Source of the DNA: Planctomycetota bacterium
GTDB taxonomy: Bacteria > Planctomycetota > Planctomycetia > Pirellulales > Lacipirellulaceae
Direction of reading: 5' to 3'
DNA length: 64,000 nucleotides
NCBI GenBank assembly: GCA_029781135.1
Contig: JAKOXH010000039.1
Coordinates: forward strand, 1-64,000
Below the pieces are notes generated by a model that did no database searches, was not told where the DNA came from, and saw only the letters and a program-made list of their open reading frames with translations. The position numbers were made by a program, and so were the translations under genes. Positions 15,671-24,070 of the stretch are shown here, piece after piece. Position 1 is the stretch's first letter. Each line of letters opens with the position of its first letter.

Positions 15671-15801
15671 GGCGACGAGAGGCTATCCGGAAAGTCGATT
15701 TTCGTGGCGACGGGCGGCTCGCCTGTCGCAGTTTTTCCGAGCGCCAGTGACAGGCGAGCCGCCTGTCACTACGAGTTGCGCGGCTTTTCGGATAGCCTCT
15801 G
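15671..15801. repeat. Nested inverted repeat (MITE-like)
   Basis: Outer arms GAGGCTATCCG (15679-15689) and CGGATAGCCTC (15791-15801) enclose inner arms GGCGGCTCGCCTGTC and GACAGGCGAGCCGCC around a short loop. No open frame is inside. Confidence 0.7.
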
Positions 15802-15841
15802 AGCGAGCAAGGCGCGAAAATGGGCGTCGGAATGGAGTTTC

Positions 15842-15933
15842 GACTGCGAAGGCGGTCGTGGAGTGTAGCGGCGGGCGCGAGCCCGCCGAGAGAATGGCGG
15901 GTTCTTGGTTGAAGCCGCGAAGCGGCGCAGGAA
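15842..15933 (-). repeat. REP-like repeat, copy 2 (reverse)
   Basis: GCGAAGGCGGTCGTGGAGTG, TAGCGGCGGGCGCGAGCCCG and GAAGCCGCGAAGCGGCGCAG, a diverged reverse complement of the forward type. It ends 12 bp before the transposase start codon. Confidence 0.85.
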
Positions 15934-15945
15934 GAAAGGCACCTT

Positions 15946-16398
15946 ATGGCGGGCACGTATACGAACCTGTTGTATCACCTCGTGTTTAGTACAAAGGGTC
16001 GATACCCACTCATCACGAAGGAACTGCAATCCAATCTGCATGCCTACCTGGGCGGCATCATTCGCGGTGAAGGTGGCGTGTTATTGGAGATTGGGGGAAT
16101 GCCGGACCATGTGCATTTGCTGGCGAAGTTCAAACCCACCGTATCCATCTCCGACATGCTCCGGTGCATCAAGGCGAACTCATCGGGCTGGGTCAATGAG
16201 GAACGAAAAGGGAGTCGCAAGTTCGGATGGCAAGACGGTTACGCGGCGTTTACCGTAAGCGAATCGCAAGTTGCGGTGGTTCGGCAATACATTCAGCAGC
16301 AGGAAACGCACCATCGTGGATTGTCGTATCAAGACGAATTTCGAGCACTCTTGGAACGGCATGGAATTGAGTTTGACGAGCGGTATATATGGGATTGA
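15946..16398 (+). CDS. Y1 transposase, IS200/IS605-like, REP-associated (RAYT-like)
   Basis: A 150-residue single-domain HUH transposase. The metal-binding HUH motif is H55-V56-H57 in MPDHVHLLAKF, and the nucleophilic tyrosine is Y115 in VRQYIQQQETHH. The family opening is YHLVFSTKGRYPLI and the C-terminus is EFRALLERHGIEFDERYIWD. It belongs to the IS200/IS605 TnpA superfamily, whose domesticated RAYT branch is linked to REP sequences. A reverse REP copy ends 12 bp upstream and a forward copy begins one base after the stop, so the gene is tightly bracketed by palindromes. No TnpB partner is present. The frame is intact, so the enzyme could be active. Confidence 0.92.
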   Translation: MAGTYTNLLYHLVFSTKGRYPLITKELQSNLHAYLGGIIRGEGGVLLEIGGMPDHVHLLAKFKPTVSISDMLRCIKANSSGWVNEERKGSRKFGWQDGYAAFTVSESQVAVVRQYIQQQETHHRGLSYQDEFRALLERHGIEFDERYIWD

Positions 16399-16399
16399 G

Positions 16400-16490
16400 T
16401 CCTGCGCCGCTGCGCGGCTTATGAGAATTAGGCGGCCTAATCGACGGGCTTACGCCCGTCGCTACACTCCTAGGCCGAGTTGCGGCCGGA
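16400..16490 (+). repeat. REP-like repeat, copy 3 (forward)
   Basis: TCCTGCGCCGCTGCGCGGCT ... CGACGGGCTTACGCCCGTCG ... TAGGCCGAGTTGCGGCC, starting immediately after the transposase stop codon. Confidence 0.85.
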
Positions 16491-16534
16491 GCGAACAACT
16501 GTTTTCAACTTCTGGAATAGACGTCGGCGACATT

Positions 16535-16622
16535 CCTGCGCCGCTGCGCGGCTTATTTCAGATTGGCGACTTAATCGACGGGCTTGCGCCCGTCGCTACA
16601 CTCCTGGGCCGCGTTGCGGCCT
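16535..16622 (+). repeat. REP-like repeat, copy 4 (forward)
   Basis: TCCTGCGCCGCTGCGCGGCT ... CGACGGGCTTGCGCCCGTCG ... GGGCCGCGTTGCGGCC, only about 45 bp after copy 3 in the same orientation. Confidence 0.85.
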
Positions 16623-16746
16623 GACGGGTCGCCGCTCTGATGCACCGGGATAGCACCGCGTCGCTGAATTACTATGCAGAGTTGCGGGGGAGATTTCGCG
16701 ACTGACTGCGCGGAGGTCGGGAGTTTGCGTTGCGGATGGAATTTCG

Positions 16747-16833
16747 ACCGCGAAGGCGGTCGCGGAGTGTAGCGGCGGGCGCGAGCCCGCCGATAGAATG
16801 GCGCGCGACGTTGAAGCCGCGAAGCGGCGTAGG
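16747..16833 (-). repeat. REP-like repeat, copy 5 (reverse)
   Basis: CCGCGAAGGCGGTCGCGGAG, TGTAGCGGCGGGCGCGAGCC and GAAGCCGCGAAGCGGCG. It is of the same reverse type as copy 2. Confidence 0.85.
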
Positions 16834-17034
16834 GTGAACCGGCGGGACCAATGTACGACGGCCTATTCGGTCCGTTAGAAGCAAAGCTTGGCTTGCAGTG
16901 CGAACCGCAATCGGTCGAGTGCTCGGGTCGGTTCGGTTGGAGAGGCGTTGATTGCCGCCGCATCGGTGCCGGGTAGAATGAGGCCAGGGCGAGCCCTCTC
17001 TTGCGAACAACAGGCTGAAGAGCAGAGTAGAGCA

Positions 17035-17550
17035 ATGCAAGCAATTGATGCCATTCGGATCACGCTGAAGTTCAGCGACATGGGGATGAAGCACCTGGGC
17101 GAGATGCGTAACGCTCCACTCTTGCGGCCTGGGCCGTGGGGTGGGAATCATGCGATGTGGATTGCCGGGCATCTGGCGGTGGTCGAGGGCCGCTTGCACC
17201 AGATGCTGCATGGGACGGCGAACCCGGTGCACCACTGGAAGCCGCTGTTCGACTGGGGGAGCGAACCGGTCGATGACCCCGCCGCTTATCCGCCGTTTGA
17301 CGAAGTGCTGGGGAAGTTCAAGGAATTACGCGGGCAAACGCATGCGTTTCTCGATGAGGTCGGCGAGGCGGGGCTGGATCAGCCGACGAAGTGTCAGCCG
17401 CCGGGGTTTCGCGGATTCGAAACGGTGGGCGCGGCGATTCAAATCATCGCCGGCCACGCGATTGGCCACATGGGCGGGCTGACCGTCGTGCGAGCCGCCG
17501 CTGGAAAGGAACGATTGTTCGTTCCGTCGGAGGAACTGCGGGTGTTCTGA
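17035..17550 (+). CDS. DinB-fold protein
   Basis: A 171-residue four-helix-bundle DinB-superfamily protein. Three conserved metal-binding-type His positions are visible: HAMWIAGHLAVVEG near the N-terminal third and HAIGHMGGLTVVRAA near the C-terminus. DinB-like proteins are metal-dependent and often thiol-linked enzymes or stress proteins; the substrate here is unknown. ATG 17035 (MQAIDAIRITLKFSD) gives a family-like start and removes an upstream repeat-derived extension. A second DinB-type protein occurs on the opposite strand at 21068-21577. It is flanked by REP-like repeats on both sides. Confidence 0.8.
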   Translation: MQAIDAIRITLKFSDMGMKHLGEMRNAPLLRPGPWGGNHAMWIAGHLAVVEGRLHQMLHGTANPVHHWKPLFDWGSEPVDDPAAYPPFDEVLGKFKELRGQTHAFLDEVGEAGLDQPTKCQPPGFRGFETVGAAIQIIAGHAIGHMGGLTVVRAAAGKERLFVPSEELRVF

Positions 17551-17662
17551 CGAACTCAATTCGAGGTGGTCAACGATATCTGACGCTCGTCGCTCAAGAA
17601 AGTTGGCTGCAAGATTTAGCGTTAGAGGCGTAATGTTCACAATGCAGCGACTGGTCCAATCA

Positions 17663-17754
17663 CTCCTGCGCCGCTGCGCGGCTTATGACGATGTTGGCGA
17701 GCTAATCGACGGGCTTGCGCCCGTCGCTACACTCCTAGGCCGCGTCGCGGCCGA
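17663..17754 (+). repeat. REP-like repeat, copy 6 (forward)
   Basis: TCCTGCGCCGCTGCGCGGCT ... CGACGGGCTTGCGCCCGTCG ... TAGGCCGCGTCGCGGCC, located downstream of the DinB gene, 1.3 kb from the transposase. Confidence 0.85.
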
Positions 17755-17818
17755 GAAAGCGTAACGTCAACGTGCGAACTCAATGTCGCTGCTGTCCTAA
17801 ACCATGTCTCTACTGAAA

Positions 17819-17836
17819 GTCAGGCATTAGCCTGAC
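17819..17836. repeat. GTCAGGCNTTAGCCTGAC palindrome (copy 2 of 3)
   Basis: GTCAGGCATTAGCCTGAC, adjacent to the stop codon of the DJ-1/PfpI gene. Confidence 0.75.
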
Positions 17837-18379
17837 CTACGTGGGTTTTTTGGCGCTCATGAGGTCGACGATGGCGCGGCAGAAGTCGGGGAGGTCGTCG
17901 GGTTTGCGGCTGGAGATGAAGTGGCGGTCGACGACGACGGGGGCGTCTAGCCAATGGGCGCCGGCGTTGATGAGGTCGTCTTTGATGCCGAGGGAGCCAG
18001 TGACGCGAACGCCACGGTAGACGCCGGCGGAGATGGGGATCCAGCCGCCGTGGCAGATGGCGGCGACGAGTTTGTTGCTCTCCGCAAATTCGCGGACGAG
18101 GCGTTTGACGTATTCGTCGCGGCGGAGTTTATCGGGCATGAAGCCGCCGGGAATGACGACGCCGTGGAAGTCGCTGCTTTCCATGAGGTTGATCGCGGCA
18201 TCGGAGCGGCACGGATAGCCATTTTTGCCTGCATACACCTTATCGGCCTGGGGGCCGGCGACGGTGACATGGGCACCGGCTTCGATGAGGCGTAACTTCG
18301 GGTACCAGAGTTCCAGGTCTTCGTAAACGTCGTCGACGAATATGAGGAAGCGGTGAGTGGAGAGGGGGAGAGTGGGCAT
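17837..18379 (-). CDS. DJ-1/PfpI family protein
   Basis: A 180-residue class-I glutamine-amidotransferase-like fold. The nucleophile elbow is AAICHGGW, with the catalytic Cys followed by His as in PfpI/YhbO relatives. The upstream acidic residue lies in FVDDVYEDLELWYP and the segment HGVVIPGGFMPDKLR matches the family. Members act as proteases, chaperones or glyoxalase/deglycase-type stress enzymes; which applies is not decidable here. The protein is cytoplasmic, with no signal peptide. It stands alone between a repeat and a glycosyltransferase on the same strand, 174 bp apart. Confidence 0.88.
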   Translation of the reverse strand: MPTLPLSTHRFLIFVDDVYEDLELWYPKLRLIEAGAHVTVAGPQADKVYAGKNGYPCRSDAAINLMESSDFHGVVIPGGFMPDKLRRDEYVKRLVREFAESNKLVAAICHGGWIPISAGVYRGVRVTGSLGIKDDLINAGAHWLDAPVVVDRHFISSRKPDDLPDFCRAIVDLMSAKKPT

Positions 18380-18553
18380 GGGGGAGGTGTAAGGCGTAAG
18401 GTTTAAGGTGTAAGTGGGAAGGGAATGACGAATGGGGAGTGGGGAGTGAGGAATCCTTGAATTGTATGCAGGCGGTGGTTGATGATCGTGAAGACGGGCC
18501 CTTCCTGGGCCCTTGCTACAAGGGAGGGGAAATATTGATGGGCGGTGCCCACC

Positions 18554-19894
18554 CTACGGATTCTTTAGGGTGGCGAGTTGTTCGAGGGCTTGGCAGGCGG
18601 CGGCGAGGGCGGCGGGGCCGTTGCAGCGGGCGGCGAGGTCGCGGCAGCGAGCGGCGACGGTGGGCGAGGCGAGTAGCGGTTCGAGCGTGGCGGCGAGTCG
18701 CGGGCCGGTGAATTTTTTGACCGAGATTTCTTGCGCGACACCCAGTTCGACGAGTCGCCGCGAGTTGTCGAACTGGTCGTAGGACATAGGCCGCACGATT
18801 TGGGGTATGCCGGCGGCGAGGCCCTGGGCACAACTGCCGATGCCGGCGTGGTGGACGAGCGCCGCGGAGCGTGGCAGGAGTTGGCTCATCGGCACGAAGC
18901 CGAAATGACGGACGGTATCGGGCAGCCTGGCCGGCAACTGGTGAGTGTATTTGGTGAGCAGGATGCCGCGGCAGCCCAACTGGTTGCAGGCGGCGACCGC
19001 GGCATCGAAGAACTCGTGCGCCTCGTGGTTGGCGGAGCCGGGTGAGAAAGCGATGGGCGGGGGGCCGGTGGCGAGGAAGGATTGGAGATCGTCGTTGTGG
19101 GCAACGGGGTCCGTCTGTTCTTTTTCGGCGCAGTTAAGGCTGAGGGGGGCAGTCCCCATTTTCCCAAAGCGGAAAATGGGGACAGACCCCGGGGCGTCCC
19201 AGAGGGGGAAACCGACGCAATGGGTGTTTTTTGGCCAATCGGGTTGAGGTGGGCCGAACCAATCGGGGAAGAGGGCGAGTAGCAGGTCGGTGTTGTGAAG
19301 CCAGTTGCCGAAGACGCGCTGGACAGGCGGCAAACCGAGCTCCTTTCGCAAGGCATTGAGCGGTTTGCCGATGAGCGGCAGGACGAACAATCGATCCGCT
19401 GCCCAGAATTGGAATCGCTTGAGCCACTTGGGGACGCGTGGGCCTAGGAAGGCACCCTTGAGGCGTGGTGAATCGTGGAGCGACCACACGACGCCAGGGG
19501 CAAAGATAATACTGGCGAGCGGAGCTTGCAGTTTTTCGGCGGCGCAGCGGCCAGCTGCATCAAGGGCGTGGGCACAGAACACGGTATCGCCGGGCACGTA
19601 GTGGCTCATGAGGGCGTCGAAGAGTGGCCGGAGTCGCTCGCCGACGGTGAACGTCATGACGAGCTTGGGTCCGCGGATCGGGTGCCACAGGTCGGGATGC
19701 TGGGCGAGTCGCACGTAATCTTCGCGTGAGCCGAGCGGGACGAGTTCGAGGCCCGCGCTGGTGACGACATCTTCGAAATACGCACTCGTGAAAATTTTGA
19801 CGCGGTGCCCGCGGGCGACGAGCGCGCTGCCGAGACCGACCATCGGATGGACATCGCCATAGCTGCCCAGAGCGGTGATGAGAAATTGGGTCAT
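18554..19894 (-). CDS. GT1-type glycosyltransferase (MGT/UGT-like), with repeat insertion
   Basis: A 446-residue GT-B enzyme transferring a sugar from a nucleotide donor to a small or lipid acceptor. The N-terminus FLITALGSYGDVHPMVGLGSAL is the acceptor-domain signature. The donor-binding C-terminal region reads HHAGIGSCAQGLAAGIPQIV followed by MSYDQFDNSRRL, as in sterol and macrolide glycosyltransferases. ATG 19894 is chosen because the fold starts there; an upstream in-frame extension to 19963 is not family-like. Residues about 234-250 (SVPIFRFGKMGTAP region) are encoded by a 13-bp-arm palindrome and look inserted between the two Rossmann domains. Acceptor unknown. Confidence 0.87.
   Translation of the reverse strand: MTQFLITALGSYGDVHPMVGLGSALVARGHRVKIFTSAYFEDVVTSAGLELVPLGSREDYVRLAQHPDLWHPIRGPKLVMTFTVGERLRPLFDALMSHYVPGDTVFCAHALDAAGRCAAEKLQAPLASIIFAPGVVWSLHDSPRLKGAFLGPRVPKWLKRFQFWAADRLFVLPLIGKPLNALRKELGLPPVQRVFGNWLHNTDLLLALFPDWFGPPQPDWPKNTHCVGFPLWDAPGSVPIFRFGKMGTAPLSLNCAEKEQTDPVAHNDDLQSFLATGPPPIAFSPGSANHEAHEFFDAAVAACNQLGCRGILLTKYTHQLPARLPDTVRHFGFVPMSQLLPRSAALVHHAGIGSCAQGLAAGIPQIVRPMSYDQFDNSRRLVELGVAQEISVKKFTGPRLAATLEPLLASPTVAARCRDLAARCNGPAALAAACQALEQLATLKNP
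19145..19195. repeat. Palindromic element inserted in-frame in the GT1 gene
   Basis: GTCCCCATTTTCC (19152-19164) and GGAAAATGGGGAC (19171-19183) are perfect 13-bp arms around CAAAGC, flanked by GGGGGGCA and AGACCCCGGGG. I recall similar GGGGACTG-type palindromes as dispersed filler in planctomycete genomes. Confidence 0.88.
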
Positions 19895-20107
19895 GGCAAT
19901 CCAACAAGGCGGCGGTTTGGCGGCTTGCTCGGTGACGCGGTGAGGGGAGATACGGCTTGCCACTATACGGGGTAAGATTGAGAATAGGAACCCACATGTC
20001 GGAGTCTGGTTAGTTTATGAAATGCCGGCGATGCGTAGCATCGCGGCTAATGGCAGGCGAGCGAGGCTCACCCAAGTTCAGTTCTCGATCACTATGAATC
20101 TTTTCAA

Positions 20108-20923
20108 ATGGGGGTGACAGCTATCGTGAATTCGCCCGAACGTGATGATCGTAAACCGCCACCGGTCGATGACGACGACGACGTGGAGTTGGAGCTCGAG
20201 CCGCCCGATGAGGCGGTGGAAGCGCGGCAGCGGCAAATTGCGCTGGAGGCGATCCGCGCCAATATCGACATCGATGAAATCTATCGCGACGCCGAGCGAG
20301 ATCCTGGCAGCGAACTAATCGAAAGGTGGCTGCGCGACTTTCGATTTCGGTTTCAGGTGAAGCATTTGCTGATTGCCACGGCGGTGCTCTCGGTCGTGAT
20401 GGCACTCATCACGCTGAAGCTGTTTTGGACATCATTGATTATCGCGTTCATGCTGTCGGTCGCCGGCGCATACCTGTACGTTCGCTGGGATGAACAGAAG
20501 CGAGAGGCGGCAGCGGCCCGGCGGCGGGAAGCGTTGTATGCGCGGCGGCGAGCACAATTGGTCGCGAATGCCGCGGAGCAGCCGGTGGATGTGGGCGCTG
20601 TGCCGCCACTGGCTCTGCCGCCGCCCAACGCCACCGACGAAATTTGGCGAGAATCGCTTAACGAGCAGTCCTTCCACTTCCAGTATTCACTGCGGCAACT
20701 GCTGATCCTAGTCACGGTGGCGGGGCTAGTGTTGGGAGTGATGAATCTGCTGGGCGGGCCCGAGGTCCTGGCCAGCGTGCTGGGGCTGGTGGCGCTCGTC
20801 GGGCTTGTCCTGTATGCGGCGGGGATGGAAGCGCCGCAGCTTATCGTGCTCGGCTGGTGGATAATTTTGGCGTTGTATGTGGTGCTCAGCCTGGCGACGG
20901 CAGTGCTGAGTTTGTTCCATTGA
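20108..20923 (+). CDS. Inner-membrane protein with planctomycete-type FSLRxLL motif
   Basis: A 271-residue protein. Residues 1-80 are acidic and soluble (DDDDDVELELEPPDE). Predicted membrane helices lie near 86-103, 106-125, 197-215, 221-238 and 243-268, with an Arg/Ala-rich loop 127-160. Both membrane blocks begin with a related motif, FRFQVKHLLIATAV and FHFQYSLRQLLILVTVAG, resembling the F-S-L-R-x-L-L-x-L-V-T-V segment that I recognise from many planctomycete membrane proteins. No transport or catalytic motif is visible. The gene stands alone between a glycosyltransferase and a convergent DinB gene. Function unknown. Confidence 0.72.
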   Translation: MGVTAIVNSPERDDRKPPPVDDDDDVELELEPPDEAVEARQRQIALEAIRANIDIDEIYRDAERDPGSELIERWLRDFRFRFQVKHLLIATAVLSVVMALITLKLFWTSLIIAFMLSVAGAYLYVRWDEQKREAAAARRREALYARRRAQLVANAAEQPVDVGAVPPLALPPPNATDEIWRESLNEQSFHFQYSLRQLLILVTVAGLVLGVMNLLGGPEVLASVLGLVALVGLVLYAAGMEAPQLIVLGWWIILALYVVLSLATAVLSLFH

Positions 20924-20956
20924 ACTGATTGGCATGAGGGTCAACTCGAACTTGCG

Positions 20957-20985
20957 TTCGCGCTCCGCTCGCGCGTCGCGGCTAA
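20957..20985. repeat. Dispersed 29-bp repeat, copy 1
   Basis: TTCGCGCTCCGCTCGCGCGT followed by CGCGGCTAA. It differs by one base from the copy at 26955-26983. Both are intergenic. Confidence 0.75.
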
Positions 20986-21067
20986 ACGACGGCGATTCTA
21001 TATCGAAACGTGAGTCTCAGTGGCATCCTGAACGGTCGTGGGTTCCGCAGGAGCATTCTCGGTGGGA

Positions 21068-21577
21068 TCAGCGCAGCGGTGGTTTGCCCATGAGTCGCCG
21101 GATTAGTGCAATCTGGCCAGCGTGGACGAGCTCGTGCTGTGAACTCCATTCGATCGCACCCAGTTTCGTTTTGAACAGGGGATGGGGTTGTTCGACCGGG
21201 TTGTCGAGTTCCGCATTATCGACAAGCGGCAACTCTTGAAGGGCCTGATGGTGAACGGCGTCGAAGACGCGCTGAACTTCCGTGAGCGGCAAATTGTGGG
21301 ATGCGCCGACGACGGGTTGCGACCCCAGCTTGAAGGAATTGATAAATGCATCGGAGATAAGCGCTTCGTCGTCTTGGGTGCGGCCGCGGATGCGTCGCAG
21401 GCACAGGTTGTACTGGGCCACGGCCAAGTGTCCGACTTGCCAGGCGATGTGCGTGGTGAACTGCGGCGGCGACCACCACCATTCGGCTTCCGTCAAATCG
21501 GGCAGAAACTGGCGGGAGAAAACTCGTGCGCGGCGGAGGCGGTCGATGGCGGCCTCTAGGCGGGCGGGCGTGGGCAT
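21068..21577 (-). CDS. DinB-family protein
   Basis: A 169-residue helical-bundle protein. DinB-type features: LPDLTEAEWWWSPPQF at the N-terminal region, HIAWQVGHLAVAQYNLCL with the first His pair, and the C-terminal HELVHAGQIALIRRLMGKPPLR with two more His, completing a likely metal site. It is close to the length of the other DinB-like protein at 17035-17550 but only distantly similar. Likely a metal-dependent, thiol-transfer-type or stress-related protein; no substrate can be named. It converges with the membrane-protein gene at 20108 and diverges from the large secreted protein at 21821. Confidence 0.82.
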   Translation of the reverse strand: MPTPARLEAAIDRLRRARVFSRQFLPDLTEAEWWWSPPQFTTHIAWQVGHLAVAQYNLCLRRIRGRTQDDEALISDAFINSFKLGSQPVVGASHNLPLTEVQRVFDAVHHQALQELPLVDNAELDNPVEQPHPLFKTKLGAIEWSSQHELVHAGQIALIRRLMGKPPLR

Positions 21578-21820
21578 GATCGAGTTCCGTCTAATTATCT
21601 TGGGGCATACGCACTACGCCCTAACGGCGGGCGGAACGGGCGCGCCTTGACGATTCTAGCCGCCAAGATAACATGCTTCGCCCGATTTTTCCACGCGGTT
21701 GGCGGTGCGTGCATGCCAGCATGACGGGATGCTGCCAGTTTACAGAGTCGCCGCAATCGGTCAGACTGGCGGGCGTTGGCCAACTAATTTTCGGGGCCTT
21801 TTTCAGCAAAGGACTTCCTT

Positions 21821-24070
21821 ATGACACGGCAACTTTCGGTGGCTGCAGCTCGGTACTCTTCGATCAACCATATCTCGCCCTTTGTGGGTGCAGTTCTAGT
21901 AGCGATCATAATTTGCGGACTGTCGGTTCGTGCGGCCGATCTCGCGGAGCAAGCGCATTCGCTCAAGAAGGTGCCGGCGGATGCGGCTTTTTATTCGGCC
22001 AGTTTGCGCATGAAGGAACAATGGGAGATGTTCCGTGGCAGCAAGGCGTACGGCAAGCTGATGGAGATTCCGCTCGTTCAGCTCGCGAAGATGCAGATTT
22101 CGTTTCAATGGCAGCAGAACAATACGCCGGCGATCGCCAAGGTGCGTGAATACTTCGAATCGCCCGCGGGCCAGGATGCGGTGGGTGTGCTGAAAGAGAT
22201 GGGATCGGAGGAAGTGTTTGCATACGGGGGCAATAACATTGCGGACTGGATCAACTTAGTCAGTGAAGCAGGGTCGCTCGACCGAAAGTTCCGTATTGAG
22301 GCCAAGACAGAAGATAAAGGTCAGCGAGAGGCTGATCCGGGGAAAGTTTTGGAAGCGTTATCGAAACGCATCTCGTCCGGCATGACTGTGCCAGAAGTGG
22401 TGATTGGCTTCCGCGCCAAGGATCTCGAACGTGCCAAACGCGAGATCAATGAGATTCACTCGCTGCTGCGAGGTGTGCTCGACGAACACGTGCCGGATTT
22501 GGCGGCCCATCTGCAACGCGAGAAAATTGCTGGTGGGGAATTTCTGACGCTGCGCATGGACGGTTCGATGATTCCGTGGGATGTGGTAAAGGAGAAGGCG
22601 GAGAATGACGATCAGTTCAAAGCCATTCGCGATGCGTTGAGCAAGAAGACCGCGGTAATTGCCTTGGGGGTAACGGATGAATTCGTGTTGTTCTCGATTG
22701 GGGCCACCACCGAACACCTGGACGCATTGGGCAAAGGCGCGACGCTCGCCAGTCAACCGGGGCTCAAGCCGCTCGAGAAGCATGCGGGTGAGCGAGTCGT
22801 ATCCATTTCTTATTTGAGCAAGACGTTTGCCCAAAGCCTCGGTTCCGCTCAGAAGATGAAGAACAACATTGCCGATGCCACCGAAGAAGCGATGGTGCAG
22901 GCGAAAGTGGACGAGGAAGATCGCAAGACGATTCTCGACGATATTCGGGCGTTCGACCTGGCCAAGTACATGCCGGAGCCGGCCGAAGTGGCGGGGATCG
23001 CGTACCTGACGTCGCGGGGCTACGAGGCGTTTCAGTATTCGTCGGGCAAGCGGCCGATGATGGACGGCAGCAAGCCGCTGTCGATTTTGAGCCATGTGGG
23101 CGGAAACCCGCTGTTGCTCTTTGCGTCGCGGTCGAAGAATAGTGTTGAGGACTATACGCAACTGGTCGATTGGCTCAAGCGCATCGCCGGGCATGCAGAG
23201 AAGATTGCCGAGAAGAAAGCGGACTCGGATGATTGGGACAATTACAAGGAATTCCGCGACAAGGGAATTGAATTGCTGGAACGATTGGACAATGCCAATC
23301 GCGAGTATTTGCTGCCGGCGCTGGCCGATGGGCAAGGAGCGCTCGTCCTCGACTTCACGGCGAAGAGCCAGAAGTGGTTCGAGAAGATGCCGGAGTCGCC
23401 GAAGCCGTTGCCGATGTTGGAACTTGGGCTCGTGACAGGAGTGAGCGATCGCGAGAAATTCCGCGCGGGCGTGAAGGCGTACATCGAAGTGGTGCGCGAC
23501 GGTTACAAGCTGGCCAAAGAAATCAAAGAAGATGACATGCCGGAGTTGAAGATGCCAAAGCCGAATGTGACCGACCTGGACGGTGGCGGCAAACTCTACA
23601 CGTTCGGGCTGCCGAAGAAGTGGGGCGTTGATTCGCAGGTGGCTGTGAACGCCGGGCTGACCGATAAGTTCGCGGCCATCAGCCTGATGCCGGCGACGAC
23701 GCAGCGGTTATTGAGTGAGAAGTCGCCCGAGCTGGACACGTCGCTCAAGCTCGATCGGCCGGCGGCGGTGGTGACGCACATCGAGTGTGCGAAGCTGATC
23801 GACTCGATTCGGCCGTGGATCGACTATGGTTCGGATGTGGCCACCGGCAAGATCAAGCCGAAGGCTGAGAAGGAAGATGGCGATACCGAAGAGGACGATA
23901 AGAAACCGCAGGCGCCGTCGCCGATGATGATGCAGTTGGGGTTTGTCATTCCGCAGGTACACCAACTGCTCGACGTGTTTTCCACGATGCAGAGCGTGAC
24001 AAGCATGTGCTACGAAGAGGAGGGCATGTGGGTGACGCACTCGGAGACGCGGATTCAGGATCTCAAATGA
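21821..24070 (+). CDS. Large exported hypothetical protein
   Basis: A 749-residue protein with a long N-terminal region and a hydrophobic signal segment (FVGAVLVAIIICGLSVRAAD), so export is likely. The mature part opens with SLKKVPADAAFYSASLRMKEQ and is rich in Lys/Glu, with repeated ADGQGALVLDFTAK and KLYTFGLPKKWG-type strands. The overall character resembles DUF3352-like exported proteins of planctomycetes, but I cannot place it with certainty. A Lys/Asp/Glu-rich loop near residues 685-710 (KAEKEDGDTEEDDKK) precedes the C-terminal helix region. Function unknown. Confidence 0.7.
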   Translation: MTRQLSVAAARYSSINHISPFVGAVLVAIIICGLSVRAADLAEQAHSLKKVPADAAFYSASLRMKEQWEMFRGSKAYGKLMEIPLVQLAKMQISFQWQQNNTPAIAKVREYFESPAGQDAVGVLKEMGSEEVFAYGGNNIADWINLVSEAGSLDRKFRIEAKTEDKGQREADPGKVLEALSKRISSGMTVPEVVIGFRAKDLERAKREINEIHSLLRGVLDEHVPDLAAHLQREKIAGGEFLTLRMDGSMIPWDVVKEKAENDDQFKAIRDALSKKTAVIALGVTDEFVLFSIGATTEHLDALGKGATLASQPGLKPLEKHAGERVVSISYLSKTFAQSLGSAQKMKNNIADATEEAMVQAKVDEEDRKTILDDIRAFDLAKYMPEPAEVAGIAYLTSRGYEAFQYSSGKRPMMDGSKPLSILSHVGGNPLLLFASRSKNSVEDYTQLVDWLKRIAGHAEKIAEKKADSDDWDNYKEFRDKGIELLERLDNANREYLLPALADGQGALVLDFTAKSQKWFEKMPESPKPLPMLELGLVTGVSDREKFRAGVKAYIEVVRDGYKLAKEIKEDDMPELKMPKPNVTDLDGGGKLYTFGLPKKWGVDSQVAVNAGLTDKFAAISLMPATTQRLLSEKSPELDTSLKLDRPAAVVTHIECAKLIDSIRPWIDYGSDVATGKIKPKAEKEDGDTEEDDKKPQAPSPMMMQLGFVIPQVHQLLDVFSTMQSVTSMCYEEEGMWVTHSETRIQDLK

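Larger units (their letters stand above)
15120..15945. other. Intergenic region with REP copies and a nested inverted repeat
   Basis: 826 bp with no convincing gene; open frames here have no family features. It holds two REP-like copies in opposite orientation (15558-15650 and 15842-15933) and, between them, a nested inverted repeat at 15679-15801. The left third (15170-15540) shows no recognisable structure. Confidence 0.65.
16399..17034. other. Repeat-filled gap between transposase and DinB gene
   Basis: 636 bp holding three REP-like copies (16400, 16535, 16747) and spacer DNA. Open frames crossing the repeats have no family similarity. The frame running into the DinB gene from 16888 is judged non-coding before ATG 17035. 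Confidence 0.65.
15558..17754. mobile_element. RAYT transposase with six REP-like repeats
   Basis: The region contains the Y1 transposase gene and six copies of one palindromic repeat: four forward (15558, 16400, 16535, 17663) and two reverse (15842, 16747). It has no long terminal repeats and no target duplication that I could find. The organisation matches a RAYT/REP (BIME-like) locus more than a classical IS. Confidence 0.75.

Noticed and set aside
15165..15989. 274-codon + frame across the REP region
   Set aside because: It is built largely from repeat sequence and has no similarity to any family I know.
22358..23335. 325-codon antisense frame within the 21821-24070 gene
   Set aside because: Composition matches a reverse shadow, with no domain or start signal.
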